Source: Cronobacter turicensis z3032 (GTDB lineage Bacteria > Pseudomonadota > Gammaproteobacteria > Enterobacterales > Enterobacteriaceae). Taken from it: a stretch of DNA of 64,000 nucleotides. Shown one piece after another: positions 47,742 to 56,628 of the stretch (position 1 is the stretch's first letter; each line of letters begins with the position of its first letter). The notes beneath the pieces were generated by a model, which was not told the DNA's origin, did no database searches, and was given only the letters and a program-made list of their open reading frames with translations. Position numbers and translations under genes: made by a program. The stretch spans positions 3,228,074-3,292,073 of the forward strand of contig FN543093.2 of the NCBI GenBank assembly GCA_000027065.2, in the 5' to 3' direction.

Positions 47742-48379
47742 TGCAACGTCACCTGTTGAGCGAATTGTTTGCCTAAATCCATATCTTCCGGCGGCGCATC
47801 GGATTTATCGAGCGACAGCGCGAAATCCTGCACGGCCGCATCCGGCTGCGGCGTTTTCACCGCCACGTTGCAGTGCTCGCGCAGCGCCTCGCCGAGCGTC
47901 ACATCGCCCGGCGCGTCATAACTCATCGACACATAATAAGTGGGATCGAAGGTGGCGAAGGTATAACGCTCGCCCGAGACGGGTTGCGGATGCGCGAGCG
48001 GCAGCGTAAACGTCAGCACCGCCTGATGCCCCTCGCGCGCCAGCCCATACGCCAGCGGCGTTGCGGCGAATTTGACCTTCTGCCCCTTATGCCAGAACTC
48101 GGTGAAATAGTGCTGCCCGATAACATTAGCCATCACTTCCGCCGCCAGCTTTTTCCAGACCGGCGAGCCGGGCGCGGCGTCGCCAGCGTCATACAGTAGA
48201 TCCGCTGAAGTGATTTCATCCATTTTCCAGCGCATTTTAAGCGCAGTTATCTGCCCCGCTTCGCTGACGATTTCGGTTTTCAACGAGATAAAGCTGTGCG
48301 GATGCGCCAGCGCGTCCTGCGCCGGAACCAGCGATACTAAAGCCGCACCACACATTAACCGGTAAAGATGAGCGCCCAT
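47732..48379 (-). CDS. DUF1007 periplasmic protein, ZevA-like
   Basis: 215 residues from the ATG at 48379, which follows AGAGGAAG; 24 upstream codons are open but lack a ribosome site. A signal peptide ends DALA before HPHSFI, so the mature protein would start with a metal-binding-like His-Pro-His. The DUF1007 fold is shared with H. influenzae ZevA. It overlaps the transporter gene and is probably translated with it. Confidence 0.85.
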   Translation of the reverse strand: MGAHLYRLMCGAALVSLVPAQDALAHPHSFISLKTEIVSEAGQITALKMRWKMDEITSADLLYDAGDAAPGSPVWKKLAAEVMANVIGQHYFTEFWHKGQKVKFAATPLAYGLAREGHQAVLTFTLPLAHPQPVSGERYTFATFDPTYYVSMSYDAPGDVTLGEALREHCNVAVKTPQPDAAVQDFALSLDKSDAPPEDMDLGKQFAQQVTLQCQ

Positions 48380-48504
48380 TATCTTCCTCTGGCGAAAAAT
48401 TCTGTGAGCCAAGCAGAATTCCGCGATCAAACTGCGCACCCTGAACGGCATTCAACGATCCTTTAGCTATTCTTAGCAATATTCTCACTCACTGGACAAA
48501 ACGG

Positions 48505-49785
48505 ATGATGACTCTGCTCTGCCCTCCACCATCTGTGCTTTCCAGTCCGCAGCGCCGCTGCCAGGCACTTTTAATGCTCTATCTGCCGGGGCAAACCATC
48601 ACACCGGAAATGTTAGGCCGGCTGAATGGCGTCGACGGCGCCATCGCCCGTCAGGATATTGCAGAAACCGGCGACGAAATTAAGCGGTATCACCGTTTGA
48701 GTATTATCACCCAGCAGGATGGCAGCTACCGGATTGAAGGCACGGCGTTAGACAGACGTCTCTGCCTGCTGCACTGGCTGCGCCGGGCGCTGCGCCTGTG
48801 CCCGCAGTTTATCCAGCAGCATTTCACACCCGCGCTGAAAAGCGAACTGCGCCAGCACGGCATCGCCACGGCGTTGTATGACGATACAAATTTACACGCG
48901 CTGGTCAACCTTTGCGCGCGCCGCCTGAACCGTCAATTCGAGGCGCGCGACGTGCAGTTTTTGCGTCTGTACCTGCAATATTGCCTGGTGCAGCACCATT
49001 ACGGCCAGACGCCGGAGTTCACCGAGCCGCAACAGCTCTGGATGCGTGCCCGCGCGGAGTTTCTGGCCGCGCAGGAGATCGTGCGCCACTGGCAGCGGCG
49101 CGTCGCGCAGTCGCCGCACGTTAACGAACACTGCTTCCTGGCGCTGCTCTTTATGATGCTGCGCACGCCCGATCCGCTGCGTGACGCGCACCCGGAAGAT
49201 GACCGCCTGCGTCATGCCGTCCTTTCACTCATTGCCCGCTTCCGGGAGCTATCCGGCATGGCGTTCAGCGATGAACAGGGGCTTGCGGATCAGCTCTATA
49301 CGCATCTCTGCCAGGCGCTCGACCGCAGCCTGTTCGGCATCGGTATTGATAACGCGCTGCCTGAAGAGATTAACCGCCTCTACCCACGTCTGATGCGCAC
49401 CACCCGCAAAGCGTTTGACCGCTTTGAAGAGGAGTACCGGGTAACGTTTTCTGATGAAGAAGTAGGACTGGTGGCGGTGATTTTCGGCGCGTGGTTAATG
49501 CAGGAGGCCGATCTGCATGAAAAACAGGTGCTGCTGCTGACGGGTAATGACGCGCAGCTCGAAGCGGAAATCGAGCAGCAGCTACGGGAACTCACCCTGT
49601 TGCCGCTGAATATCAAACACCTGACGCTGCACACCTTCCAGCAGGAAGGCGCGCCGAAAGAGGTGGCGCTGATTGTGACGCCATACACCACCTCGCTGCC
49701 GCTCTTCTCGCCGCCGCTTATCCACGCCACGCTGCCGCTGGGTGAACAGCAGCAGCAGCGGATACGCGAAATTCTGGAAGCTTAA
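48505..49785 (+). CDS. csiE: Stationary-phase-inducible protein CsiE
   Basis: 426 residues, matching E. coli CsiE throughout (for example LNGVDxxIA, DDTNLHALVNLC, DEQGLADQLYTHL, PYTxxLPLFSPPLI). It has two PRD-like helical domains, as in BglG-type antiterminators, but no RNA-binding domain is obvious. In E. coli csiE is under RpoS and CRP control. Its stop overlaps the hcaT stop by 4 bases. Two Met codons start the frame; either could be used. Confidence 0.95.
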   Translation: MMTLLCPPPSVLSSPQRRCQALLMLYLPGQTITPEMLGRLNGVDGAIARQDIAETGDEIKRYHRLSIITQQDGSYRIEGTALDRRLCLLHWLRRALRLCPQFIQQHFTPALKSELRQHGIATALYDDTNLHALVNLCARRLNRQFEARDVQFLRLYLQYCLVQHHYGQTPEFTEPQQLWMRARAEFLAAQEIVRHWQRRVAQSPHVNEHCFLALLFMMLRTPDPLRDAHPEDDRLRHAVLSLIARFRELSGMAFSDEQGLADQLYTHLCQALDRSLFGIGIDNALPEEINRLYPRLMRTTRKAFDRFEEEYRVTFSDEEVGLVAVIFGAWLMQEADLHEKQVLLLTGNDAQLEAEIEQQLRELTLLPLNIKHLTLHTFQQEGAPKEVALIVTPYTTSLPLFSPPLIHATLPLGEQQQQRIREILEA

Positions 49786-50921
49786 GCGCGCGCCGCCACG
49801 CGGGGGCGCAGAAAAAGCGCGGGCAGCGCGACCAGCGCCATCACCCAGAAGACGCCGCCGGCGAGGTGCTGGTAGAGGAATCCGGCGAAAACGGTCATCA
49901 CCGCAATCCCGCCGCCCATCGCGACGGCGGAGTAGACCGACTGTAGCCGGATAACTTCCGAGCCTTCGCGCGCGGCGATATAGCGCATCGCCGCCAGGTG
50001 GCAGATAGAGAAGCTGCCGCAGTGGAGGATCTGCGCCACAATGAGCCACGGCAGCGCCGTCGTCCAGCCCATCAGCCCCCAACGGATAATTCCCAGCACG
50101 CCGGAGAGCAGCAGCAGATCGCGCGCGCTAAACCGGCTGAACAGCCGTTTACTAAGCGCGAAGATAACGATTTCCGCCACCACGCCGAGCGACCACAGAT
50201 AGCCCACCACCGAGGCGGAATAGCCCTTGCTCTGCCAGTAAATAGCGCTGAAGCCGTAATAGGCGGCGTGCGCGCCCTGGAGCAGACTCACGCAGGCGAG
50301 AAAACGCCAGTTTTCAGCAATCAGCCTGCGCCACACCGGCCAGCCCGCCGCCTCGTTATGACGCGCCTCGCCCTGCGGCATGATGGAGGGTTTCAACAAC
50401 ATACCGATAAGCATTGACGCGACGCCGAGCGACAGCAGCGCCAGAATGGCGCGGTAGTCATAAACACTGACCAGCTTGCCGGTCAGCGCCGAGCCAATCA
50501 CAAACGCCAGCGAGCCCCACAGGCGCACGCGTCCGTAGTCCATCGTTATCTGGCGCTGCCAGGTGGCGGCGAGCGCGTCGGTCAGCGGCACCAGCGGCGA
50601 GAAAAAGAGGTTAAAGCCCACCAGTACGACAAACAGCCAGGCGGTCTGATGCCCGAACCAGAAGCCGAGCGCGAAAACGAGCGTCAGCACGGCAAGCAGG
50701 CGCAACGCAAACACTAAACGGGAAGGATCTTTGACGCGGGGCGCCAGCAGGAGGCTGCCAAGAAAGCGTGCAATCAGGCCGGAGCCGAGCAGCAGGCCGA
50801 TCGTTTCCGGCGCGACGCCGACGCCTGCCAGCCAGACGCTCCAGAACGGCAAAAAAATACCGTAGCTGAAAAAATAGGTGAAATAGCTGAGCGCCAGCCA
50901 GCGCGTGGATTGCAACACCAT
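49782..50921 (-). CDS. hcaT: 3-Phenylpropionate MFS transporter HcaT
   Basis: 379 residues, about 12 membrane helices, very close to E. coli HcaT from its first residues (MVLQSTRWLALSYFTYFFSYG). It is in the nucleoside:H+ symporter-like branch of the MFS. The catabolic hcaREFCBD genes that follow in E. coli are missing here; an unrelated MerR/CMD pair follows instead. The transporter may therefore serve another aromatic acid or be a relic of the cluster. Confidence 0.95.
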   Translation of the reverse strand: MVLQSTRWLALSYFTYFFSYGIFLPFWSVWLAGVGVAPETIGLLLGSGLIARFLGSLLLAPRVKDPSRLVFALRLLAVLTLVFALGFWFGHQTAWLFVVLVGFNLFFSPLVPLTDALAATWQRQITMDYGRVRLWGSLAFVIGSALTGKLVSVYDYRAILALLSLGVASMLIGMLLKPSIMPQGEARHNEAAGWPVWRRLIAENWRFLACVSLLQGAHAAYYGFSAIYWQSKGYSASVVGYLWSLGVVAEIVIFALSKRLFSRFSARDLLLLSGVLGIIRWGLMGWTTALPWLIVAQILHCGSFSICHLAAMRYIAAREGSEVIRLQSVYSAVAMGGGIAVMTVFAGFLYQHLAGGVFWVMALVALPALFLRPRVAARA

Positions 50922-51013
50922 GAGTCCCTCCCGTTTCGGCAGGCGTTAGTCTGGCGGGAAAGCGCAGGGGTTGCAAGCGGCGCATAACACGCCCATAACA
51001 ATTCGCTTTTACT

Positions 51014-51039
51014 GCGTAATAAGGCCGCCGCAGCGGCCT
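51014..51039 (-). terminator. Terminator of the CMD-family gene
   Basis: Arms AGGCCGC (51022-51028) and GCGGCCT (51033-51039), then TTATTACG on the minus strand. Confidence 0.6.
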
Positions 51040-51045
51040 CTCCTG

Positions 51046-51423
51046 TCAGACGCCCGCCTCGACAAAAACCTTTTTGGCGGTAAACATCGCATTGAGCGCC
51101 GCCGGAAAACCGGCGTAAAGCGCCATCTGAATAATGACTTCGATGATCTCTTCGCGCGTGCAGCCCACGTTCAGCGCGGCATGCAGATGCACCGCCAGTT
51201 GCGGCTGCGCGTGCCCAAGCGCGGTAAGCGCCGCGACCGTCGCCAGCTCCCGGCTTTTCAGCGACAGTCCCGGCCTGCTGTAGACATCGCCGAAGCCGAA
51301 TTCAATGACGTAGCGCCCCAGATCCGGCGCGATATCGGCCAGCGCTTTGATAACATTTTCACCTGCTGCGCCGTCGATTTCGGACAGTCGCGCAAGGCCC
51401 GTGTCATAACGTGATGAGGTCAT
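51046..51423 (-). CDS. Carboxymuconolactone-decarboxylase-family protein
   Basis: 125 residues. The CMD fold is recognised by LSLKSRELATVAALTALGH, HLHAALNVGCTREEIIEVIIQMALYAGFP. In this family the His-x-x-x-Ala-x-x-x-Gly-Cys pattern can be a decarboxylase site or, with CxxC, a peroxiredoxin-reductase site; here only one Cys is in place, so AhpD-type activity is unlikely. It lies directly downstream of a MerR regulator with a MerR-type promoter between, so it is the likely induced target. Confidence 0.88.
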   Translation of the reverse strand: MTSSRYDTGLARLSEIDGAAGENVIKALADIAPDLGRYVIEFGFGDVYSRPGLSLKSRELATVAALTALGHAQPQLAVHLHAALNVGCTREEIIEVIIQMALYAGFPAALNAMFTAKKVFVEAGV

Positions 51424-51451
51424 ACCGTTCTCCTTTTGTGTGGTTCGGATA

Positions 51452-51482
51452 ACGGTAAGGCTTCGAGTTAACTCCAGGTCAA
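51452..51482 (-). promoter_or_regulatory. MerR-type promoter with 19-bp spacer
   Basis: On the minus strand TTGACC (51477-51482) and TACCGT (51452-51457) are separated by 19 bases that hold the perfect dyad GAGTTAACTC (51464-51473). Overlong spacers with a centred dyad are the hallmark of promoters that MerR-family regulators activate by untwisting DNA. The -35 overlaps the merR-type gene's stop. Target: the CMD gene at 51423. Confidence 0.75.
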
Positions 51483-51841
51483 GCGCTGTTTTTTAACAGC
51501 GTCTCGTCGTAGTACGCCATTTTGTCTTTAAGGCGCGCCAGATGCTCAGCCTGCTCCGCCAGCCGCGCTTCGAGCCGCTGGGCGTGCTGCGCCAGCAGTT
51601 CACGACGCGCGCCCGCCGTCATCTCTCCTTGCGCGCGCAGCATGGCGTAGCGCTGGATCTCCTCAAGCGGCATATCGGTCGCTTTCAGGCGTTTAATAAA
51701 TGCCGCCCAGTCGAGATCCGAGCGATGATAGTCGCGATGTCCGCTGGCGTTACGGGCCGGCACCAGCAGCCCCAGCTTTTCGTAATAGCGCAGCGTATGA
51801 ACGCCAAGGCCAGTCAGCGTGGCGAATTCCTGAATACGCAT
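51479..51841 (-). CDS. MerR-family transcriptional regulator
   Basis: 120 residues from the ATG at 51841 (MRIQEFATLTGLGVHTLRYY), which has AGGAG 6 bases upstream. The N-terminal winged helix is classic MerR; a dimerising coiled coil rich in Glu, Ala and Leu (about 75-112) and a short tail follow. No Cys cluster for metal is present, so the signal is probably not a heavy metal. It resembles the YhdM/AdhR branch that senses electrophiles, but that is inference. Confidence 0.88.
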   Translation of the reverse strand: MRIQEFATLTGLGVHTLRYYEKLGLLVPARNASGHRDYHRSDLDWAAFIKRLKATDMPLEEIQRYAMLRAQGEMTAGARRELLAQHAQRLEARLAEQAEHLARLKDKMAYYDETLLKNSA

Positions 51842-51869
51842 GGCGGTCTCCTGTATGCCGTCGCCCCAT

Positions 51870-51895
51870 AAAAAAAGGCCGCGCGAGGCGGCCTT
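51870..51895 (-). terminator. glyA terminator
   Basis: Arms AAGGCCGC (51875-51882) and GCGGCCTT (51888-51895), with a run of seven T after it on the minus strand. It lies 17 bases past the glyA stop. Confidence 0.9.
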
Positions 51896-51912
51896 CATCG
51901 GTGTGTGAACGC

Positions 51913-53166
51913 TTACGCGTAAACCGGGAAGCGTGCGCAGATATCCAGCACTTTACCTTTGACGCGCTCAATAACCGCTTCATCATGGATGTTGTCCAGG
52001 ATGTCGCACATCCAGCCTGCCAGCTCTTTCACTTCCGCTTCTTTAAAGCCGCGGCGAGTCACAGACGGAGAACCGATACGGATACCGGAGGTCACGAACG
52101 GGCTCTTCGGATCGTTCGGCACGCTGTTTTTGTTCACAGTGATGTTGGCGCGGCCCAGGGCAGCGTCAGCATCTTTACCGGTCAGGTTTTTATCCACCAG
52201 ATCCAGCAGGAACAGGTGGTTTTCCGTACCGCCGGAAACGACTTTGTAACCGCGTTCCAGGAACACTTCCACCATCGCTTTCGCGTTTTTGGCCACCTGC
52301 TGCTGGTAGGTTTTGAACTCTGGCTCCATCGCTTCTTTCAGCGCGACCGCTTTCGCCGCGATAACGTGCATCAGCGGGCCGCCCTGCGCGCTCGGGAACA
52401 CGGCAGAGTTCAGTTTTTTGTACAGCTCTTCGCTGCCGCCTTTGGCGAGGATGAGACCGCCGCGCGGGCCTGCCAGCGTTTTGTGCGTCGTGGTGGTCAC
52501 CACATGCGCGTGCGGAACCGGGTTCGGATAGACGCCAGCGGCAATCAGGCCCGCCACGTGCGCCATGTCGACGAACAGGTACGCGCCGATGCTGTCAGCG
52601 ATTTCGCGCATTTTTGCCCAGTCAACGATGCCGGAGTAAGCGGAGAAACCACCGATGATCATTTTCGGTTTGTGCGTCTGCGCCTGCTTCGCCATGTCTT
52701 CGTAATCGATTTTGCCTGACTCATCGATACCGTAAGGGATGATGTTGTAGAGCTTACCGGAGAAGTTGACCGGGGAGCCGTGCGTCAGGTGACCGCCCTG
52801 CGCCAGGTTCATACCCAGCACGGTATCGCCCGGTTGCAGCAGCGCGGTGTAGACCGCGAAGTTGGCCTGCGAGCCGGAGTGCGGCTGCACGTTAGCGTAG
52901 TCGGCTCCGAACAGTTCCTTAGCGCGATCGATCGCCAGTTGCTCAACGATATCGACGTATTCACAGCCGCCGTAGTAGCGTTTGCCCGGGTAACCTTCGG
53001 CATATTTGTTGGTCAGCTGAGAGCCCTGCGCCTGCATCACGCGCGGGCTGGTGTAGTTTTCGGAGGCGATCAGTTCGATGTGCTCTTCCTGACGTACTTT
53101 TTCCTGCTCCATAGCCTGCCACAGTTCGGCATCATAATCGGCAATGTTCATTTCACGCTTTAACAT
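51913..53166 (-). CDS. glyA: Serine hydroxymethyltransferase
   Basis: 417 residues from the ATG at 53166 ([12 protein letters not shown]), the E. coli start; the 72 open codons upstream are leader. PLP enzyme that makes glycine and 5,10-methylene-THF from serine. The PLP lysine lies in [16 protein letters not shown]. It supplies one-carbon units to purine synthesis, in keeping with the PurR box upstream. Confidence 0.98.
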   Translation of the reverse strand: MLKREMNIADYDAELWQAMEQEKVRQEEHIELIASENYTSPRVMQAQGSQLTNKYAEGYPGKRYYGGCEYVDIVEQLAIDRAKELFGADYANVQPHSGSQANFAVYTALLQPGDTVLGMNLAQGGHLTHGSPVNFSGKLYNIIPYGIDESGKIDYEDMAKQAQTHKPKMIIGGFSAYSGIVDWAKMREIADSIGAYLFVDMAHVAGLIAAGVYPNPVPHAHVVTTTTHKTLAGPRGGLILAKGGSEELYKKLNSAVFPSAQGGPLMHVIAAKAVALKEAMEPEFKTYQQQVAKNAKAMVEVFLERGYKVVSGGTENHLFLLDLVDKNLTGKDADAALGRANITVNKNSVPNDPKSPFVTSGIRIGSPSVTRRGFKEAEVKELAGWMCDILDNIHDEAVIERVKGKVLDICARFPVYA

Positions 53167-53283
53167 CCGCATCTCCTGACTCAGCTGACAATAAAATGTA
53201 CTGCAATTAGGGGCCCTTTTGGGGCGACGGCCAACAGTGTAAACCGATTGGCAGGATGAAGATAGGTCTTGACAGAGGTTTTT

Positions 53284-53299
53284 ACGCAAACGATTGGCA
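53284..53299 (-). promoter_or_regulatory. PurR-like box upstream of glyA
   Basis: ACGCAAACGATTGGCA on the plus strand matches the PurR consensus ACGCAAACGTTTTCGT in its first nine bases and about 12 of 16 overall. glyA is a PurR target in E. coli. A second, unexplained perfect dyad, TGATGCGCATCA, lies at 53386-53397 in the same gap; no convincing MetR site was picked out. Confidence 0.6.
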
Positions 53300-53418
53300 T
53301 GGCGTGGCGCAAGGGTTTGAACGATTAAGCAAACGCACGGTTTACGCGACTTATTTTCACGTTGAACCGGCCTTTTTTTCATCTGTGATGCGCATCATTC
53401 ATAAGCCTGATAAAACCA

Positions 53419-53466
53419 TTTACAACGTGCAGGTATTTTTTATAAGATGCATTTAAAATACATTTT
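53419..53466 (+). promoter_or_regulatory. hmp promoter with NsrR site
   Basis: TTTACA (53419-53424) and TATAAG (53441-53446) with a 16-base spacer. Overlapping the -10, bases 53444-53466 form an NsrR-type site: AAGATGCATTT, one base, then AAATACATTTT, nearly the full palindrome. NsrR is the nitric-oxide-sensing repressor that controls hmp in E. coli. Confidence 0.8.
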
Positions 53467-53489
53467 ATAAAAACCGGAAGGAAGCAATC

Positions 53490-54680
53490 ATGCTGGATAG
53501 TCAAACCATCGCCGTCGTGAAATCCACCATCCCGCTGCTGGCGCAGACTGGCCCGAAACTCACCGCTCACTTTTATGACCGGATGTTTACGCATAACCCG
53601 GAGCTGAAAGAGATTTTCAACATGAGCAACCAGCGCAATGGCGATCAGCGTGAAGCGCTGTTCAACGCTATTTGCGCCTACGCCGCCAACATTGAAAATC
53701 TCGCGGCTCTGCTGCCTGCGGTGGAGAAAATCGCGCAAAAACATACCAGTTTTAATATCAAACCGGCGCAGTACAACATCGTGGGCGAGCACCTGCTGGC
53801 GACGCTCGACGAGATGTTCAGCCCAGGCCAGGAGGTGCTGGATGCCTGGGGTAAAGCCTACGGCGTGTTAGCGGGCGTGTTTATCACTCGCGAAGCCGAG
53901 ATTTACCAGAGCAACGCCCGGAAAACCGGCGGCTGGGAAGGCACACGCGAATTTCGCATCGTGAGTAAAACGCCGCAGAGCGCGATTGTCACAAGCTTTG
54001 AGCTGGAGCCGGTGGATGGCGGCCCGGTCGCTGATTACCTGCCCGGCCAGTACACCGCCGTCTGGATCAAGCCGCAGGAGTTCGCGCATCAGGAGATTCG
54101 CCAGTATTCGCTTACCCGCAAGCCGAATGGCAAAAGCTATCGCATCGCGGTGAAACGCGAAGGCGAAGGCCAGGTGTCGAACTGGCTGCACCAGCATGCG
54201 CAGCCGGGCGATGTGATTCATCTGGCCGCCCCGGCGGGTGATTTCTTTATGGATGTCGAGCCGCAGACGCCGGTGACGCTTATCTCCGCGGGCGTGGGTC
54301 AGACGCCGATGCTGGCGATGCTCGATACGCTGGCAAGCGCGCAGCATCCGGCGCAGGTGAACTGGTATCACGCGGCGGAAAGCGGCGACGTGCATGCGTT
54401 TACCGATGAAGTGGCGCAGCTTGGCGCGAAACTGCCCCGCTTTACCCGCCACGTCTGGTATCGCGTGCCGAGCGACGCCGATCGCAGCGCGGGCCGTTAC
54501 AACAGCGAAGGGTTGATGGCGCTTCGCGATCATGAGGCGCACGTGACCACGCCCGGCATGCAGTTTTATGTCTGCGGCCCGGTGAAATTTATGCAGTTCG
54601 CCGCGGAGCAGTTAGTGAGCCTGGGCGTGAATAAAGAGAACATTCATTACGAGTGTTTCGGCCCGCATAAGGTGTTGTAA
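53490..54680 (+). CDS. hmp: Flavohemoglobin, nitric oxide dioxygenase
   Basis: 396 residues. An N-terminal globin domain with the proximal haem ligand His85 (QKHTSFN) is followed by an FAD domain with RQYSLT and an NAD domain with [14 protein letters not shown] and CGPVKFM. It turns NO and O2 into nitrate. GGAAGGA precedes the ATG. Divergent from glyA, as in E. coli. Confidence 0.98.
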   Translation: MLDSQTIAVVKSTIPLLAQTGPKLTAHFYDRMFTHNPELKEIFNMSNQRNGDQREALFNAICAYAANIENLAALLPAVEKIAQKHTSFNIKPAQYNIVGEHLLATLDEMFSPGQEVLDAWGKAYGVLAGVFITREAEIYQSNARKTGGWEGTREFRIVSKTPQSAIVTSFELEPVDGGPVADYLPGQYTAVWIKPQEFAHQEIRQYSLTRKPNGKSYRIAVKREGEGQVSNWLHQHAQPGDVIHLAAPAGDFFMDVEPQTPVTLISAGVGQTPMLAMLDTLASAQHPAQVNWYHAAESGDVHAFTDEVAQLGAKLPRFTRHVWYRVPSDADRSAGRYNSEGLMALRDHEAHVTTPGMQFYVCGPVKFMQFAAEQLVSLGVNKENIHYECFGPHKVL

Positions 54681-54705
54681 GGGTTCGGCGTTTTGTGCGC
54701 GGTTC

Positions 54706-54774
54706 GGCGAGTGCGAAGCGCACCCACTACCTTCGCCAACATCCTGTAGGGTGGGTAAGCGCAGCGCACCCACC
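54706..54774. repeat. Dispersed intergenic repeat, copy 3 (direct pair)
   Basis: Contains GTAGGGTGGGTAAGCGCAGC with GCACCCACC after it, the same phrase as the other two copies. Its partner arm (GGCGAGTGCG-AAGCGCACCCAC, 54706-54727) is in direct rather than inverted orientation. It lies after hmp. Confidence 0.65.
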
Positions 54775-54806
54775 ATTTACTTGCGCGCCCCATGAACGCC
54801 GGACAT

Positions 54807-54838
54807 AAAAAAAGCAGGTCCACGGACCTGCTTTTTTT
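54807..54838. terminator. Bidirectional terminator between hmp and glnB
   Basis: Perfect arms AGCAGGTCC/GGACCTGCT (54813-54821, 54824-54832) with seven A before and seven T after, so it works for both converging transcripts. Confidence 0.92.
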
Positions 54839-54853
54839 GTTTGCCGCGCACGC

Positions 54854-55201
<348 letters not shown>

Positions 55202-55290
55202 TTAATTCCTGCCAGCGCCTGCACGGCGATTCAATTCGCGTAATCGGTTGCTCAAATTACCATACCTTGCGGCGGTTTGGGCATCAAAAA

Positions 55291-56628
55291 CTACTCTTTA
55301 AAATCATTCGCCTCAAGCTCATGGCGGGCCAGTAATTTATAGAATTCCGTGCGGTTGCGCCCGGCCATCCGCGCGGCGTGCGTCACGTTGCCTTTGGTGA
55401 TTTGCAGCAGCTTGCGCAGGTAGTTGAGCTCAAACTGATTGCGCGCCTCGACAAACGTCGGCAGCACCGTGTTTTCGCCCTCCAGCGCCTGCTCCACCAG
55501 CGCTTCGCTAATGACGGGCGCGGAGGTTAGCGCCACGCACTGCTCAATCACGTTCACCAGCTGGCGCACGTTGCCCGGCCAGCTCGCCGCCATCAAACGC
55601 TTCATCGCATCGGTAGAGAAGCTGCGCACGAACGGCTTATGCCGGTCTGCCGCCTGACGCAGCAGATGGTTGGCGAGCAGCGGGATATCTTCCGCCCGCT
55701 CCTGCAATGCCGGGATCTTTAAGTTCACTACGTTCAGGCGATAAAAGAGATCTTCACGAAACTCGCCGCGCGCCATCGCCTTCGGCAGATCGCGGTGGGT
55801 AGCGGAGATAATCCGCACGTTGATATCAATATCGCGGTTACTGCCGAGCGGGCGCACTTTGCGCTCCTGCAATACGCGCAGCAGTTTGACCTGCAACGGC
55901 ACCGGCATATCGCCAATCTCATCCAGAAACAGCGTGCCGCCTTCCGCCGCCTGAAACAGCCCTTCACGACTGCTGACCGCGCCGGTAAACGCGCCGCGCG
56001 CGTGGCCGAACAGCTCGGACTCCAGCAATTGCTCCGGCAACGCGCCGCAGTTAATAGCGATAAATGCGTTTTTAGCGCGCGGGCTGGCGTTATGGATAGC
56101 CTGCGCCAGAATCTCTTTCCCGGTGCCGCTCTGGCCGTTAATCAGCACGCTGACGTCCGACTGCGCCACCATATGCGCCTGCTCCAGGAGGCGCAGCATC
56201 GCCGGGCTGCGGGTGACAATCGTCTCCCGCCACTGCTCGTCGCCCGCAGGCGCGGCATGGGCCAGCGCGTCGTCGATAGCTTTATACAGCGCGTCTTTAT
56301 CCACCGGCTTGGTGAGAAAGCTGAAAACGCCCTGCTGGGTCGCGGCGACCGCATCGGGGATCGAGCCGTGCGCGGTCAGAATGATCACCGGCATGCCCGG
56401 CTGGAGCTTCTGGATCTCGGCGAAAAGCTGCATGCCGTCCATTTCATCCATCCGCAAATCGCTAATCACCAGATCGATTTTCTCGCGCCCTAAAATGCGC
56501 AGCCCTTCATGGCCGCTTTCGGCGGTCTCGACCGTAAACCCTTCGCTGGTCAGGCGCAGGCCCAGCAGTTTCAGCAGGCCCGGATCGTCATCCACCAGCA
56601 ACAGGCGCGCGGGTTTATGCTGCGTCAT
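55291..56628 (-). CDS. glrR: Response regulator GlrR (sigma-54 activator)
   Basis: 445 residues: receiver domain (about 1-125; phospho-Asp in LVISDLRMDEMD), AAA+ domain with the GAFTGA loop that contacts sigma-54, and a C-terminal Fis-type helix-turn-helix. With GlrK it activates glmY, whose gene lies upstream of the operon here and has matching binding sites. It overlaps qseG by 4 bases. Confidence 0.97.
   Translation of the reverse strand: MTQHKPARLLLVDDDPGLLKLLGLRLTSEGFTVETAESGHEGLRILGREKIDLVISDLRMDEMDGMQLFAEIQKLQPGMPVIILTAHGSIPDAVAATQQGVFSFLTKPVDKDALYKAIDDALAHAAPAGDEQWRETIVTRSPAMLRLLEQAHMVAQSDVSVLINGQSGTGKEILAQAIHNASPRAKNAFIAINCGALPEQLLESELFGHARGAFTGAVSSREGLFQAAEGGTLFLDEIGDMPVPLQVKLLRVLQERKVRPLGSNRDIDINVRIISATHRDLPKAMARGEFREDLFYRLNVVNLKIPALQERAEDIPLLANHLLRQAADRHKPFVRSFSTDAMKRLMAASWPGNVRQLVNVIEQCVALTSAPVISEALVEQALEGENTVLPTFVEARNQFELNYLRKLLQITKGNVTHAARMAGRNRTEFYKLLARHELEANDFKE

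Noticed and set aside
51046..51423. AhpD-type peroxiredoxin reductase
   Set aside because: The CxxC motif needed for that activity is absent.
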